DNA from: Ga0077527 sp964433345
GTDB taxonomy: Bacteria; Pseudomonadota; Gammaproteobacteria; Burkholderiales; SG8-41
Direction of reading: 5' to 3'
Length of the DNA stretch: 64,000 nucleotides
NCBI GenBank assembly: GCA_964433345.1
Contig: CAYSQJ010000010.1
Coordinates: 1-64,000 of the forward strand
The translations under genes were made by a program, and so were the position numbers. This document shows positions 49,123-58,577 of the stretch, one piece after another; within the stretch, counting starts at the first letter, position 1, and every line of letters starts with the position of its first letter. The notes below the pieces were generated by a model. That model worked only from the letters and a program-made list of their open reading frames with translations, did no database searches and was not told where the DNA came from.

Positions 49123-50367
49123 TCAGAGTGCGGCCAGACGCCGTTCCAGGAAACGCCGTTCCGGTGCCTGATGGGTCAGTTCCAGTGCGCGACGGTAAGC
49201 GTCGCGTGCTTCGTCGTGACGGCCGAGCCGGCGGCACAGGTCAGCGCGTGCGGCATGCGCGAGCCGGTAATCTTCGAGTTCACCGCGTTCCAGCAGTGCG
49301 TCGATGAGCGCGAGTCCCGCAGCCGGGCCGTCGCGCATCGCGACGGCCACTGCCCGGTTCAATTCCACCACGGGCGAATGTTCGATGCGCAGCAGCAGAT
49401 CATAGAGGCCGACGATCTGCGCCCAGTCGGTGGCGGCGGCTTCCGTTGCCTCGGCATGCACCGCGGAGATCGCGGCCTGCAGCGCATAAGGTCCGGGGCG
49501 CCGGACCGGCAGCGCGCGCTCGACCAGTGCGATGCCCTCGCGGATCAGTTCGCGGTTCCAGGCCGTGCGGTCCTGGTCTTCGAGCAGCACCAGGTCGCCG
49601 TTGCCATCGGTGCGCGCGGTGCGGCGCGATTCATGCAGCAGCATCAGCGCGAGCAGCCCCATCGCTTCCGGTTCAGGCAACAGTTCTACCACCAGCCGTG
49701 CCAGACGGATTGCCTCGCCGGAGAGGTCGTGGCGGGTCAGCGTCGCGCCGGAAGACGCGGCATAACCTTCGTTGAACACCAGGTAAATCACCCGCAGCAC
49801 GCTGTCGAGCCGCTGTGGCAGTTCCTCCGGCGCCGGCACCCGGTAGGGAATCTTCGCGTCGCGGATCTTGTTTTTCGCGCGCACGATGCGCTGCGCCAGC
49901 GTCGGCGTTGCACTGAGGAAGGCGCGCGCGATCTCCTCGGTGCTCAGTCCGCAGACCTCGCGCAGTGTCAGCGCGACCTGCGCGTCGGGCGCCAGTGCCG
50001 GATGGCAGCAGGTGAAAATCAGCCGCAGCCGGTCGTCCTCGATGTCCCCGGTTTCCGCAGCTTCGGGCGCGGGAATGTTTTCCGCTGCCTCGTCGTCCAG
50101 CGCATCGACACGTGCATCACGGCGAATGCGGTCGATGGCCTTGAAACGCCCGGCCGAAACCAGCCAGGCGCGGGGATTCTCCGGCAGGCCATTGCGCGGC
50201 CAGTGTTCCAGTGCCGCACGGAAGGCCTCATGCAGGGCCTCCTCCGCCGCATCGAAATCGCCGAGCAGGCGTACCAGGGTCGCGAACACGCGCCGCGACT
50301 CGGTGCGGTAAAGCTCGTCGATTGCCGAGCGCGTGCCGGCAGTGGTGTCAGGCGGTGCGTCGCTCAT
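49123..50367 (-). CDS. ECF42-type sigma factor with C-terminal extension
   Basis: A 414-residue sigma factor. Region 2 is in the first 90 residues (VFATLVRLLGDFDAAEEALH, NPRAWLVSAGRFKAIDRIRR) and region 4 around 120-175 (LREVCGLSTEEIARAFLSAT). The following 230 residues contain the conserved extension LRVIYLVFNEGYAASSG, HESRRTARTDGNGDLVLLED and a TPR-like end (YDLLLRIEHSPVVELNRAVA). This layout and the two neighbouring YCII genes match the ECF42 group, which has no classical anti-sigma factor; the C-terminal domain is needed for activity. Confidence 0.9.
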   Translation of the reverse strand: MSDAPPDTTAGTRSAIDELYRTESRRVFATLVRLLGDFDAAEEALHEAFRAALEHWPRNGLPENPRAWLVSAGRFKAIDRIRRDARVDALDDEAAENIPAPEAAETGDIEDDRLRLIFTCCHPALAPDAQVALTLREVCGLSTEEIARAFLSATPTLAQRIVRAKNKIRDAKIPYRVPAPEELPQRLDSVLRVIYLVFNEGYAASSGATLTRHDLSGEAIRLARLVVELLPEPEAMGLLALMLLHESRRTARTDGNGDLVLLEDQDRTAWNRELIREGIALVERALPVRRPGPYALQAAISAVHAEATEAAATDWAQIVGLYDLLLRIEHSPVVELNRAVAVAMRDGPAAGLALIDALLERGELEDYRLAHAARADLCRRLGRHDEARDAYRRALELTHQAPERRFLERRLAAL

Positions 50368-50447
50368 TTGCCGCGGCCCCGGCGCCGCGGCAGTTCATGT
50401 GAGCGGAACCGGGAATCATCAGCAGCCGGGGTCTGTTTTTTGCTGCG

Positions 50448-51425
50448 TCAGTTCGGCTTGATGCCGGCATCGGCCACGACTTTTTTCCAGCGTGCAAGCT
50501 CGGTGCGGATCATCTTGCCCATGTCCTGCGGCGTGGTCCAGGTCGGCACCATGCCGATGCTTTCGAGATGCTTGACCACGCCCGGGTCTTCCACCGCGCG
50601 CTTCATTTCGGCATTGACCCTGCGCACGACATGCGCCGGGATGCCGGCCGGTCCGAGGAAGCCGTACCAGGTGGTGTTGTTGAAGCCGGGATAGGTTTCG
50701 GCGATGGCCGGGATGTCGGGCAGGGTTTTCAGGCGTTCGTGGTGGCCGATGGCGATGGCGCGCGCGCGTCCGCTTGCCATGTGCGGCTGCCAGGGTGCGG
50801 CGCCGCCGAAGATCGCCTGCACGCGGCCGGCCAGCAGATCGGTGGTGGCTGCGCCGCCGCCCTTGTAGGGCACATGCGTGAACTTCGCGCCGGTCATCGA
50901 GGTCAGCAGTTCCATGCCGAGGTGGTTCGGCGTGCCGGTACCGGGCGAGGCGAAGTTGATCTTGCCAGGCTGGGTCTTGGCGAGATCGACCAGTTCCTTC
51001 ACGCTGCGCGCCGGCACCGAGGGATGCACGACGATCAGGAAGGGCACGTAGACGCCGACGCCGATCGGCGTGAAGTCCTTGAGCGGATCGTAGGCGAGCT
51101 TGGTGCCGAAGGCGGCGCTGACCACCAGCCCGCCCGAGGTGCCGAGCACCAGCGTGTAGCCATCAGGGGTGGCTTTCGCCGCGAGGCCGTGGCCGATGGT
51201 CGAGCCTGCACCGGGGCGGTTGTCGACGACGATGGTGGTGTTGAATTTTTCGCCGAACCAGGTCGCGAAGGCGCGAGCGGTGGGATCAGTGGTGCCGCCC
51301 GGCGGATAGGGCACGATGATGCGGACGGGACGGACGGGCCATTCGGTTGCGGCAGCCAGTGCCGGCGCGGCTGCGGCCAGCATGACAAGGGACAGGGGTA
51401 TGCAAAGCTTTTGCTTCAGATTCAT
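50448..51425 (-). CDS. Bug-family tripartite tricarboxylate transporter binding protein, copy 1
   Basis: A 325-residue periplasmic binding protein. The signal peptide spans residues 1-26 (cleavage near ALA-AATEWP), followed by the Bug opening RPVRIIVPYPPGGTTDPTAR, then NRPGAGSTIGHGLAAKATPDGY and the ligand motif GTGTPNHLGMELL. No TctA or TctB permease gene is nearby, which is normal for Bug proteins. GGAGGAGAACGC before ATG 51425 gives a good ribosome-binding site. Ligand unknown, probably a carboxylic acid. Confidence 0.92.
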   Translation of the reverse strand: MNLKQKLCIPLSLVMLAAAAPALAAATEWPVRPVRIIVPYPPGGTTDPTARAFATWFGEKFNTTIVVDNRPGAGSTIGHGLAAKATPDGYTLVLGTSGGLVVSAAFGTKLAYDPLKDFTPIGVGVYVPFLIVVHPSVPARSVKELVDLAKTQPGKINFASPGTGTPNHLGMELLTSMTGAKFTHVPYKGGGAATTDLLAGRVQAIFGGAAPWQPHMASGRARAIAIGHHERLKTLPDIPAIAETYPGFNNTTWYGFLGPAGIPAHVVRRVNAEMKRAVEDPGVVKHLESIGMVPTWTTPQDMGKMIRTELARWKKVVADAGIKPN

Positions 51426-51659
51426 GCGTTCTCCTCCACCGCTGTAGTTGGGCATCGTTGCGGTTCAGACGGATTTTATGGGCAATACCGGGCGCGCGTC
51501 ATGCCTGTTGCGGGGTTTGCGTGAAATATTCAATGAAAACAATGCGGTGTCGGTGTCTGGTGGCGGGTCGGGTAACGCTGTGAAATCGTTACAATGCGCG
51601 TCTGTCGCGCGTCCCATGACGCAGCCGGATTCCGGCGGGGCGTGTTACCGGGAAAAACC

Positions 51660-52988
51660 ATGAATCGCATAAATGGATTTGCACGCGGCTTGCTGATTGC
51701 GCTGTTGGCGCTGGCCTCGGGCTGCGCCACCAACACCATAACCGGGCGCAGCCAGTTGATGCTGATGTCAGAAGAGTCGGCGATCCAGGGCGCGGTGTCG
51801 GCCTACTCGAGCATGATCGGGCAGCTCTCGAAGAAGAACCAGGTGGAGGTGGCCTCGCCGCGCGTCACCCGCGTGCGCGAGGTCACCAATCGTTTGATCG
51901 CGGAAGCGGTGCGTTTCCGCCCGGATTCGGCGGGCTGGGGCTGGGAGGTGCAGGTCATCGACGAGCCGAAGGTGGTCAATGCCTTCTGCATGGCCGGTGG
52001 CAAGATGGGCATCTATACCGGATTCTGGGAAAAACTGAAGGCGACGGACGACGAAATCGCCAACGTGATGGGCCACGAGATCGGCCATGCGCTGGCGAGC
52101 CACACCCGCGAGAAAATGTCGATGGCGATGACCGTCGGCGTCAGCACCGCGCTGCTGTCGGTGCTGGCGAGTTCGCGCAATTCAGGTGATTACCAGCGCA
52201 CCCAGAACACCGTGGCGATGGCCGCGGCCCTGGCGATCACGCTGCCCAACAGTCGCGAGGCCGAGACCGAGGCCGACCAGATCGGCATCGAGCTGGCCGC
52301 GCGAGCGGGTTTCGATCCGCGTGCAGCCGTCAGCCTGTGGGAGAAAATGGCGAAGGAAGGGGATACGCCGGCGGAATTCTTTTCCACGCACCCATCACCG
52401 GAGAACCGCGCGCAACGGTTGCAGGAACTGGTGGCGAAGGTCGATCCGCTGTACCAGGCGGCAAGATCCGCAAAGACTGCGGGGACCTTGCCCGATTTTC
52501 TCGGCATGGCGGTGAACGAGCGTCCGGTCGGCGGCGTGTCGCGCGAGGAATATGCCGCGCGCGTGGCTGCCGAACCGCAGGTGATGACCTTTGTCGCGGA
52601 GGAGTTTGAACGTTTCCGCAAGGGCGAGGCGGTGTTCAGCTGCACCACGGAATGCATGTTTGCCTACGGTTATCAGCGCAGCAGCTGGACAACCCTGCAT
52701 CAGAAAGGCCAGTGGCGCGAGCTGGCGGTGGCCGTGGTCAAGGTCGGTTATTTGAACGACCTGTCGTATTTCCTTCTGGGCGAGGCGGCGACGGGCCTCG
52801 GATTTCAGGAGGTCGCGAAGATTTATTACCGGCGGGCGCTGGAGGCGCGCAAGGCGGGCAGGACCTGCGAGGGCGCCTTCAATACCTGTGGAGATTTTCC
52901 GGTCGCCGGGCGGCTTGCGCAGCTACAGGACGGTGCTGCCACCGGCGGGGTGGCAGCACAAGACAAAAATATCAATAAAAACAAATAG
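51660..52988 (+). CDS. M48-family metallopeptidase lipoprotein
   Basis: A 442-residue secreted zinc protease. The lipobox LALASGC makes Cys22 the lipidated residue, so it sits on a membrane facing the periplasm. HEIGH (139-143) binds zinc, the third ligand lies in REAETEADQIG, and STHPSPENRAQRL is the family tail of the domain. It resembles the LoiP/BepA group. The gene's last codons (KNINKNK and TAG) are supplied by an AT-rich motif copy, so the C-terminus has been altered by the repeat. Confidence 0.9.
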   Translation: MNRINGFARGLLIALLALASGCATNTITGRSQLMLMSEESAIQGAVSAYSSMIGQLSKKNQVEVASPRVTRVREVTNRLIAEAVRFRPDSAGWGWEVQVIDEPKVVNAFCMAGGKMGIYTGFWEKLKATDDEIANVMGHEIGHALASHTREKMSMAMTVGVSTALLSVLASSRNSGDYQRTQNTVAMAAALAITLPNSREAETEADQIGIELAARAGFDPRAAVSLWEKMAKEGDTPAEFFSTHPSPENRAQRLQELVAKVDPLYQAARSAKTAGTLPDFLGMAVNERPVGGVSREEYAARVAAEPQVMTFVAEEFERFRKGEAVFSCTTECMFAYGYQRSSWTTLHQKGQWRELAVAVVKVGYLNDLSYFLLGEAATGLGFQEVAKIYYRRALEARKAGRTCEGAFNTCGDFPVAGRLAQLQDGAATGGVAAQDKNINKNK

Positions 52989-52999
52989 TTACATAATAT
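52963..52999 (-). repeat. AT-rich dispersed motif, copy h, supplying a stop codon
   Basis: On the minus strand it reads TATGTAACTATTTGTTTTTA then TTGATATTTTTG. Read on the plus strand it codes for the last residues of the M48 lipoprotein and its TAG stop. Confidence 0.45.
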
Positions 53000-53026
53000 C
53001 CGGAAGGCATTCCCCGGATTTCCGGA

Positions 53027-53635
53027 CTATTTCTCGCGCAGGGCCCGGGTATGCTTGGCCGCGGGGCGCTCCCAGCAGCGCTGCAGCCAGGCGTGGAGAT
53101 TGGCCCATTTGCTGGTGTCGATAGACAGCGCGCGGTAGAGCGCACCGGCGACATTGAGGTCGGCGACCGAGAACGCGGGGCCGGCAAGCCAGGATGCTTT
53201 GCCCAGCGCCGCATCGAGCACGTCGAAGGCCGGCGCGACTTCCAGCCAGGCTTTTTCCGCGAGTTCGGGTTTGCGTTCCGCCGCCGGCAGGGCAACGCTG
53301 TGACGGACGTAGGTGACGATCTGGCGATCCAGCAGGTCGGTTTCCCAGAGACTCCACTGCCAGCACAGCGCCTCCAGTTTCGGATCGGAGGGATACAGCG
53401 GGCTCTTGTGCTTTTTCGCAAGGTACATGTTGATCGCCATCGACTCCGACAGGATGAAGCCGTCATCGTCGATCGTCGGCACGCGGCCGCCGGCATTGAG
53501 CCCGCGGTATTCCGCGGTTTTCGTTTCCGGAGAGCGCGGCAGCCAGTCCTTGTGTTCGTACTTCAGGCCGAGTTCGGCGGCCATCCAGATGACGCGCAGG
53601 CCGCGGGAGTTGGCGGAACCGTAAATGGTGAGCAT
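53027..53635 (-). CDS. Glutathione S-transferase family protein
   Basis: A 202-residue GST. The N-terminal thioredoxin-like half opens MLTIYGSANSRGLRVIWMAA and has NAGGRVPTIDDDGFILSESM with the glutathione-contacting Pro and Glu-Ser. The C-terminal helical half includes GPAFSVADLNVAGALYRAL. The substrate is unknown. The start of the gene is clear at ATG 53635 with AAGG four bases before it; it is convergent with the M48 lipoprotein gene. Confidence 0.92.
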   Translation of the reverse strand: MLTIYGSANSRGLRVIWMAAELGLKYEHKDWLPRSPETKTAEYRGLNAGGRVPTIDDDGFILSESMAINMYLAKKHKSPLYPSDPKLEALCWQWSLWETDLLDRQIVTYVRHSVALPAAERKPELAEKAWLEVAPAFDVLDAALGKASWLAGPAFSVADLNVAGALYRALSIDTSKWANLHAWLQRCWERPAAKHTRALREK

Positions 53636-53715
53636 GACCTTCCTTCAATCAGACAGTGAGACAGTGGACAAAAGGGTTGGATGCGGCAACGGCCGCCCGC
53701 TAACTATACGCGCAA

Positions 53716-55425
53716 TCATTTCAGGCGATCGCGCAGGCCATGCATGCCACCTGCATCCGCAGCCTTGCCACCCGCAAGCGGCCCCGCATCTGCGCCCGCC
53801 CGCTGAATGACATGGCAGCCGCGGCCGGCTCTCTTGGCGTCGTACATCGCGTGATCCGCGGTCAGCAACAGCATGTCCGCGGTACTGTTCCCGTCACCGA
53901 TGGCGACACCGATGGAAACGCCGATGCCGCATTCTTTACCGGATATCACGAAGGGCGCTTTCAGGGCGTCGATGCATTTGCCCGAGACGATTCCGGCCGC
54001 TGCCTCCGCGTTGTCGCCGAGATCGCTCAGCAGCAGCACAAATTCGTCGCCGCCGACCCGTGCCAGCGTATCGGCCCCGCGCACGATGCCCGAGAGGCGT
54101 CCGGTGACCTGCCGCAGGAGTTCATCGCCGGCCTCATGGCCCAGGCTGTCGTTGATGTCCTTGAAGCCGTCGAGGTCCATGAACAGCAGTCCCACCGAGG
54201 TTTTCTTGCGTCTTGCCTGCGCCAGCACCTGCTGCAGCCGGTCTGAGAGCAGCGCCCGGTTGGGCAGGCCGGTCAGCGTGTCGTGGTGCGCCATGCGCGC
54301 GAGTTCGGCCTGGTTCTGGTTGAGCTTGACCAGCAGGCGATTGAATGCCGCAATCAGGTGCCCGACTTCATCGTGACGGTACTGCGGCAGGGGCTCCAGC
54401 GGCAACTCGCCCAGCGTCATGCGGTCGGCGTGATCCGCCGCCTGGCGCAGGTGGCGGAACACCAGGTAGAGCCCGATGGGCACCAGCGTGGCGAACAGCA
54501 GCAGCGTCAGCAGTCCGCCCTTGACCAGGAAGTCCCGGGTGCGCGCGACGGTGGCGAAGGCTTCGCTGCTCGGCACGCGGGCGACAACAAACCAGCCCGT
54601 GCTCGGAACAGTGACCATCGCTGAAACCTCTTCGATGCCGGCGGCGTTGACCGTGACTCCGCTGCCGCGGTAGCCCGCCATCGCCCGGTCGTGCAGCGCA
54701 TTGACACCCGGTGGGGGTGTCGGCTTCAGCACCATCTCCGGGACGGAGGAAGCGACGAACAGACTGTCCTGCGGCGAGACCAGCAGGAATCCACCCGTAG
54801 TCTCGCCGATCCTGCTCTGCAGCAGCGAATTGAGGAAGCCCGGGGCGGCCAGTGCGCTGATGCCGGCGAGCACCCCTTTGACTTCCCCCTTGTCGTCCCT
54901 GACCGGAACGCTGATCGGCAGCACCGGTTCCTTTGCCGCGCGCCCCATCACCGGGCGGCCGACATGGGGTTTGCCGGCAAGCCCGGCTGCGATGTAGTCG
55001 CGATCGGAATAATCGGCGCCCACCCGTCCTTCCAGCGCCGGGTAATCTGCCAGCGCGATACCGCGCGCGTCGACCACGAACAGGCCGGCGGAGAACAGCG
55101 GCTGGTACTCGTAGCGTTCCCGGAGCCAGGCGCGCAGTTTTTCGGGTTGCTCCAGCAGATCCGGCGGCATCGCGGCAGCAAGGCGCTCCAGCAGGGCCTG
55201 GCGCTGGACGATCTTGTCATCCACATCGCGGGCGATGTAACTGGCCAGCGCCAGCTGCTGGCTCTCGACCACCGTTGCCAGATCCTTGCGCAGGAAATCC
55301 GTCAGGGCTTGATGGCGCAGGACGATGCCCAGCACCACGAGACAAAGCCCGAGCAGCATCAGGCGGGTAAAGATGCTGTCGGTGATGCGGCGGATTCCGG
55401 GGGGCATGGCGCTATTGTCACGCAT
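53716..55425 (-). CDS. Membrane-bound diguanylate cyclase with extracytoplasmic sensor
   Basis: A 569-residue enzyme making c-di-GMP. The first membrane helix is at about 18-38; a Cache-like periplasmic sensor covers about 45-280 (YQPLFSAGLFVVDARGIALAD, GYRGSGVTVNAAG); a second helix and HAMP domain follow; GGDEF is at 458-462. RGAD at 449-452 lies exactly five residues before GGDEF, so the product-inhibition I-site is intact. No EAL domain. ATG 55425 is preferred over an earlier in-frame ATG because the domain start fits; neither has a clear ribosome-binding site. Confidence 0.9.
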   Translation of the reverse strand: MRDNSAMPPGIRRITDSIFTRLMLLGLCLVVLGIVLRHQALTDFLRKDLATVVESQQLALASYIARDVDDKIVQRQALLERLAAAMPPDLLEQPEKLRAWLRERYEYQPLFSAGLFVVDARGIALADYPALEGRVGADYSDRDYIAAGLAGKPHVGRPVMGRAAKEPVLPISVPVRDDKGEVKGVLAGISALAAPGFLNSLLQSRIGETTGGFLLVSPQDSLFVASSVPEMVLKPTPPPGVNALHDRAMAGYRGSGVTVNAAGIEEVSAMVTVPSTGWFVVARVPSSEAFATVARTRDFLVKGGLLTLLLFATLVPIGLYLVFRHLRQAADHADRMTLGELPLEPLPQYRHDEVGHLIAAFNRLLVKLNQNQAELARMAHHDTLTGLPNRALLSDRLQQVLAQARRKKTSVGLLFMDLDGFKDINDSLGHEAGDELLRQVTGRLSGIVRGADTLARVGGDEFVLLLSDLGDNAEAAAGIVSGKCIDALKAPFVISGKECGIGVSIGVAIGDGNSTADMLLLTADHAMYDAKRAGRGCHVIQRAGADAGPLAGGKAADAGGMHGLRDRLK

Positions 55426-55550
55426 CGCTTGCGGGAGGGGTGTAGGGGAAAATGACGCGGGACGCACTATACCGTTGCGGCGATCCGGAGCGATACCCCA
55501 ACGAAAGGATTGCGCAGGTCTTGCCGGCGCAGGCGGTTGTGAGGCGGTTT

Positions 55551-55814
55551 CTAATCTGTCTTGCCGCCGCCCCGCCCCTTGTTGATGCGCCGAAACGTAT
55601 TTTCTTCGGCTGACACCGCAGCGGCCCTGGTGCCGGCGATCCAGAACTTGACCGCGCGACGCACCATCTCGGCCATCGTGGCTCCGGTTTCCTCATGGCG
55701 TCGCCTCAGTTCCGAAAGTACGGCGGCGTCCAGCGTCACAAGCAGTTTTTCCTGCCGGTTGCCCGCACCCAGTGCGGGTTGTCCGGAAGCTTGTTTGAAT
55801 TTTTTCTTGGCCAA
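55551..55814 (-). CDS. Small ribbon-helix-helix-like protein
   Basis: An 87-residue basic protein. Residues 22-60 (QEKLLVTLDAAVLSELRRRH, then EETGATMAEMVRRAVKFWI) have the beta-helix-helix layout of ribbon-helix-helix DNA-binding proteins; the tails are rich in Lys, Gly and Gln. It could be a stand-alone regulator or an orphan antitoxin; no toxin gene is nearby. Moderate confidence. Confidence 0.62.
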   Translation of the reverse strand: MAKKKFKQASGQPALGAGNRQEKLLVTLDAAVLSELRRRHEETGATMAEMVRRAVKFWIAGTRAAAVSAEENTFRRINKGRGGGKTD

Positions 55815-55906
55815 GATGCTGTCCCGATGCGTGGTGCGGAACGGATCCGTGTGCGCAAAGGCGGTGGTGGTTTGCAGGCATCATCTCACAGGCCGTGCAC
55901 CGGGCG

Positions 55907-56866
55907 TCAGCTCCGCGCGACGCGACCCGCCTTCCGCCTTCGCGCTGGCGGTGGCCGTAGGGCTGTCCCGGATGATCGGGCGGCAGTCTCCCGCAACGAT
56001 GCCGTGAAATGGCGGCTTGCCTGCGGCAGATAGGCTCCCTTGCGCCAGGACACGCCGATCGGCCGCCGCCAGCAGAGCTCCGGAACATGCAACTCCGCGA
56101 CCCTGATCCGGGTGTTGATCGCCGGGAGGTGCGAACGTGGCTGGAAGCCGAGCAAGGAGGTGGTGGAGACGATCGCCAGTACCGAAATTTCCGAATCGGC
56201 TTCCACCGACGCACGGGGAGGCTGCAGGCGCTGTTTGCCGAACTGCTGGTTGAGCCACTGGCGGGCCAGCACGCGCGGCGGCGGCAGCACCCACGATTCG
56301 TCAGCGAGGTCCTGCAGTCGCACGCGGCTTCGGCGCAGCAGCGGGTGTTCGGTATTCGCAACAACCACCAGCTCGTCATGCATCAGCAGTTCCTGTTCGA
56401 AATCTTCTGGCGCCGTTTCGGGAATGGCACTGACGACGAGGTCCAGCTCTCCGGCACGCAGGTTCTCGAACAGCACGTCGTTCAGCGCGCTCATCACCCT
56501 CAACTCGATCCCGGGGAAGCGCGACAGCAGTCCGCCGACGACCTGCGGCAGCAGGTATTCGGCCATTGTCGGGCCGGCACCGACGCGCAGGCGGCCGATT
56601 GCCCCGGTGGCGAGTTCCGCCAGTTCGCGCTGTGCCTCATCGGCGCTGCACAGGATGCCCCGGGCGCGCGCGAGCAGGAGCATTCCCGCCTGGGTGAGTT
56701 CGACGCCGCTGCGCCCCCGCTCGAACAGCGGGCTGCCGACCGCCTGTTCCAGGCCCTTGAGCTGCTTGGTCAGTGCCGGCTGGGACATGCCGGCACGCGT
56801 GGCCGCGCGGCCGATCTGTCCCTCCTCGGCAATCGTCACGAACAGGGCGAGCTGCTTGAGTTTCAT
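55907..56866 (-). CDS. LysR-family transcriptional regulator
   Basis: A 319-residue LysR regulator. The N-terminal winged helix-turn-helix is residues 1-60 (LALFVTIAEEGQIGRAATRA, then GMSQPALTKQLKGLEQAVG), and the effector domain follows from about 90. It is divergent from the sulfatase gene, with 188 bases between the starts, which is the usual place for a LysR operator; so it probably controls the sulfatase-Bug-enolase genes. The C-terminus is an unusually basic tail of about 25 residues. Confidence 0.92.
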   Translation of the reverse strand: MKLKQLALFVTIAEEGQIGRAATRAGMSQPALTKQLKGLEQAVGSPLFERGRSGVELTQAGMLLLARARGILCSADEAQRELAELATGAIGRLRVGAGPTMAEYLLPQVVGGLLSRFPGIELRVMSALNDVLFENLRAGELDLVVSAIPETAPEDFEQELLMHDELVVVANTEHPLLRRSRVRLQDLADESWVLPPPRVLARQWLNQQFGKQRLQPPRASVEADSEISVLAIVSTTSLLGFQPRSHLPAINTRIRVAELHVPELCWRRPIGVSWRKGAYLPQASRHFTASLRETAARSSGTALRPPPARRRKAGRVARS

Positions 56867-57054
56867 GGCATTCCATAAAGTTATGCAAAAAAGCCATTCA
56901 GGCTATTTGTCATTATATAAGCGCCGTGTCAGGATGCCGTCACCCAAAAAAAACGGAGCCGGTGACGAATGCGGCAGTGGACAAACTCGGCAGGGCCCGA
57001 AGCCCGCGGACAGGTCACCGACGGCGCTGCTGCCGCATTGACGGGAATCCCTGC

Positions 57055-58506
57055 ATGAAACCTTCGAACCTGCTTTTCATCATGTCCGACCAGCACAGCC
57101 GCGGGGTCACCGGATGTCATGGCAATCGCCTGGTGAAGACGCCGGTGCTGGACCGCCTCGCCGCCGCCGGCACCGTGTTCGAAAATGCATATTCGCCGTC
57201 GCCGATCTGCGTGCCGGCACGCGCCGCGCTGGCGACCGGCCGCCAGGTGCACGAGACGCGCTGCTGGGACAATGCCTCGCCGTACACCGGGCAGGCGCCG
57301 AGCTGGGGCCACCGGCTGCAGGCGCGGGGCTTGCGCGTCGAGTCGATCGGCAAGCTGCATTACCGAAATGAGCACGACGACACCGGCTTCGATCGCCAGA
57401 TTCTTCCGATGCATATCGTCAACGGCATCGGCGACGTGATGGGATCGGTCAAGGACCCGATGCCGCTGCGGCGCAAGGCGCGTGACCTGGTCAACAAGAT
57501 TGGCGTCGGCGAGTCGGGCTATACGCGGTACGACCGCCAGATCGCCGACCATGCCTGCGAATGGCTGCTGGGTGAAGGTGCCAAAAGCGCGAAACCGTGG
57601 ATGCTTTTTGTGTCCTTTGTCGCACCGCATCCGCCGTGGTTTGCGCCGCAGGACTGCTTCGACCGTTACGAGGGTGTCGATCTGCCGCCGCCCAAGCCGC
57701 TGCCATCGGACCCGGCGCAGGACCATCCCTGGCTGGAAGCGCGCCGCGCTTCGCACCTGATCGATCCCTACTTCACTGACGATGCCCGGCGTCTGGCGAT
57801 CCGCTCGTATTACGCGTTGACCAGTTTCCTCGACGACAACGTCGGCAGGGTGCTGGATGCGCTGCGCCGCGCCGGGCTGGAGGGCAATACCCGGATCATC
57901 TACAGCAGCGACCATGGCGAGGATCTTGGCTCGCGGGCGCTGTGGGGCAAGGGGACCATGACCGAGGAGGCGGCTGGCATCCCGATGATCGTCGCGGGAC
58001 CCGACGTCCCCCGCGGCAGGCGGATTGCCGCAGCGACTTCGCTGCTGGACATTTTTCCGAGCGTGCTTGACTGCTGCGGTGTTCCGCCCGGCGACGATGA
58101 CCGGGACCTGCCGGGCAAGTCGCTGTTCGCGATGGCGGCAGCAGCGGACGACCCGGAGCGGCCGCTGATGATCCAGTATCACGCCACCGGCGCCGCTTCC
58201 GGGGCCTTCATGTTGCGCAAAGGGCGCCTCAAGTACCTGCATTACGTCGGTTTCCGGCCGCAGCTCTATGACCTTGCCAGCGATCCCGGGGAGTTGCGCG
58301 ACATCAGCGCCGAGCCCTCCAGCCGCAACATCCTGAATCGCATGGAACGCGAGTTGCGCGGAATCATCGATCCCGATGCGGTCGACGCCCTGGCCAAGGC
58401 CGATCAGCGAGCGCTGGTCGAGCGTCATGGCGGGCGCGAGGCGGTGGTGAACAAGGGCGGATTCGGGTCGACCCCGGCGCCCGGGGAAAAGCCGGAGTAC
58501 CGGTAA
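57055..58506 (+). CDS. Cys-type sulfatase
   Basis: A 483-residue hydrolase of sulfate (or related phosphonate) esters. Cys52 in ICVPARAALATGR is converted to formylglycine; the first metal site is SDQHSRG (11-17) and the second SSDHGEDLG. PMLFVSFVAPHPPWFAP-type strand and a C-terminal domain ending in GFGSTPAPGEKPEYR complete it. No signal peptide is present, so it acts in the cytoplasm on imported substrate. It is the first gene of a cluster with a Bug protein and an enolase-superfamily enzyme. A formylglycine-generating enzyme is not in the window. Confidence 0.88.
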   Translation: MKPSNLLFIMSDQHSRGVTGCHGNRLVKTPVLDRLAAAGTVFENAYSPSPICVPARAALATGRQVHETRCWDNASPYTGQAPSWGHRLQARGLRVESIGKLHYRNEHDDTGFDRQILPMHIVNGIGDVMGSVKDPMPLRRKARDLVNKIGVGESGYTRYDRQIADHACEWLLGEGAKSAKPWMLFVSFVAPHPPWFAPQDCFDRYEGVDLPPPKPLPSDPAQDHPWLEARRASHLIDPYFTDDARRLAIRSYYALTSFLDDNVGRVLDALRRAGLEGNTRIIYSSDHGEDLGSRALWGKGTMTEEAAGIPMIVAGPDVPRGRRIAAATSLLDIFPSVLDCCGVPPGDDDRDLPGKSLFAMAAAADDPERPLMIQYHATGAASGAFMLRKGRLKYLHYVGFRPQLYDLASDPGELRDISAEPSSRNILNRMERELRGIIDPDAVDALAKADQRALVERHGGREAVVNKGGFGSTPAPGEKPEYR

Positions 58507-58577
58507 ACCCGGCGGATCGACATCTGGCGGTAACAAGGAAAAAACACAATAAGACATCCCTAAACCGAGGAGGCAAG

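Noticed and set aside
49117..50694. 525-codon open frame antisense to the ECF42-type sigma gene
   Set aside because: It crosses two real genes and has no recognisable fold; typical of GC-rich mirror frames.
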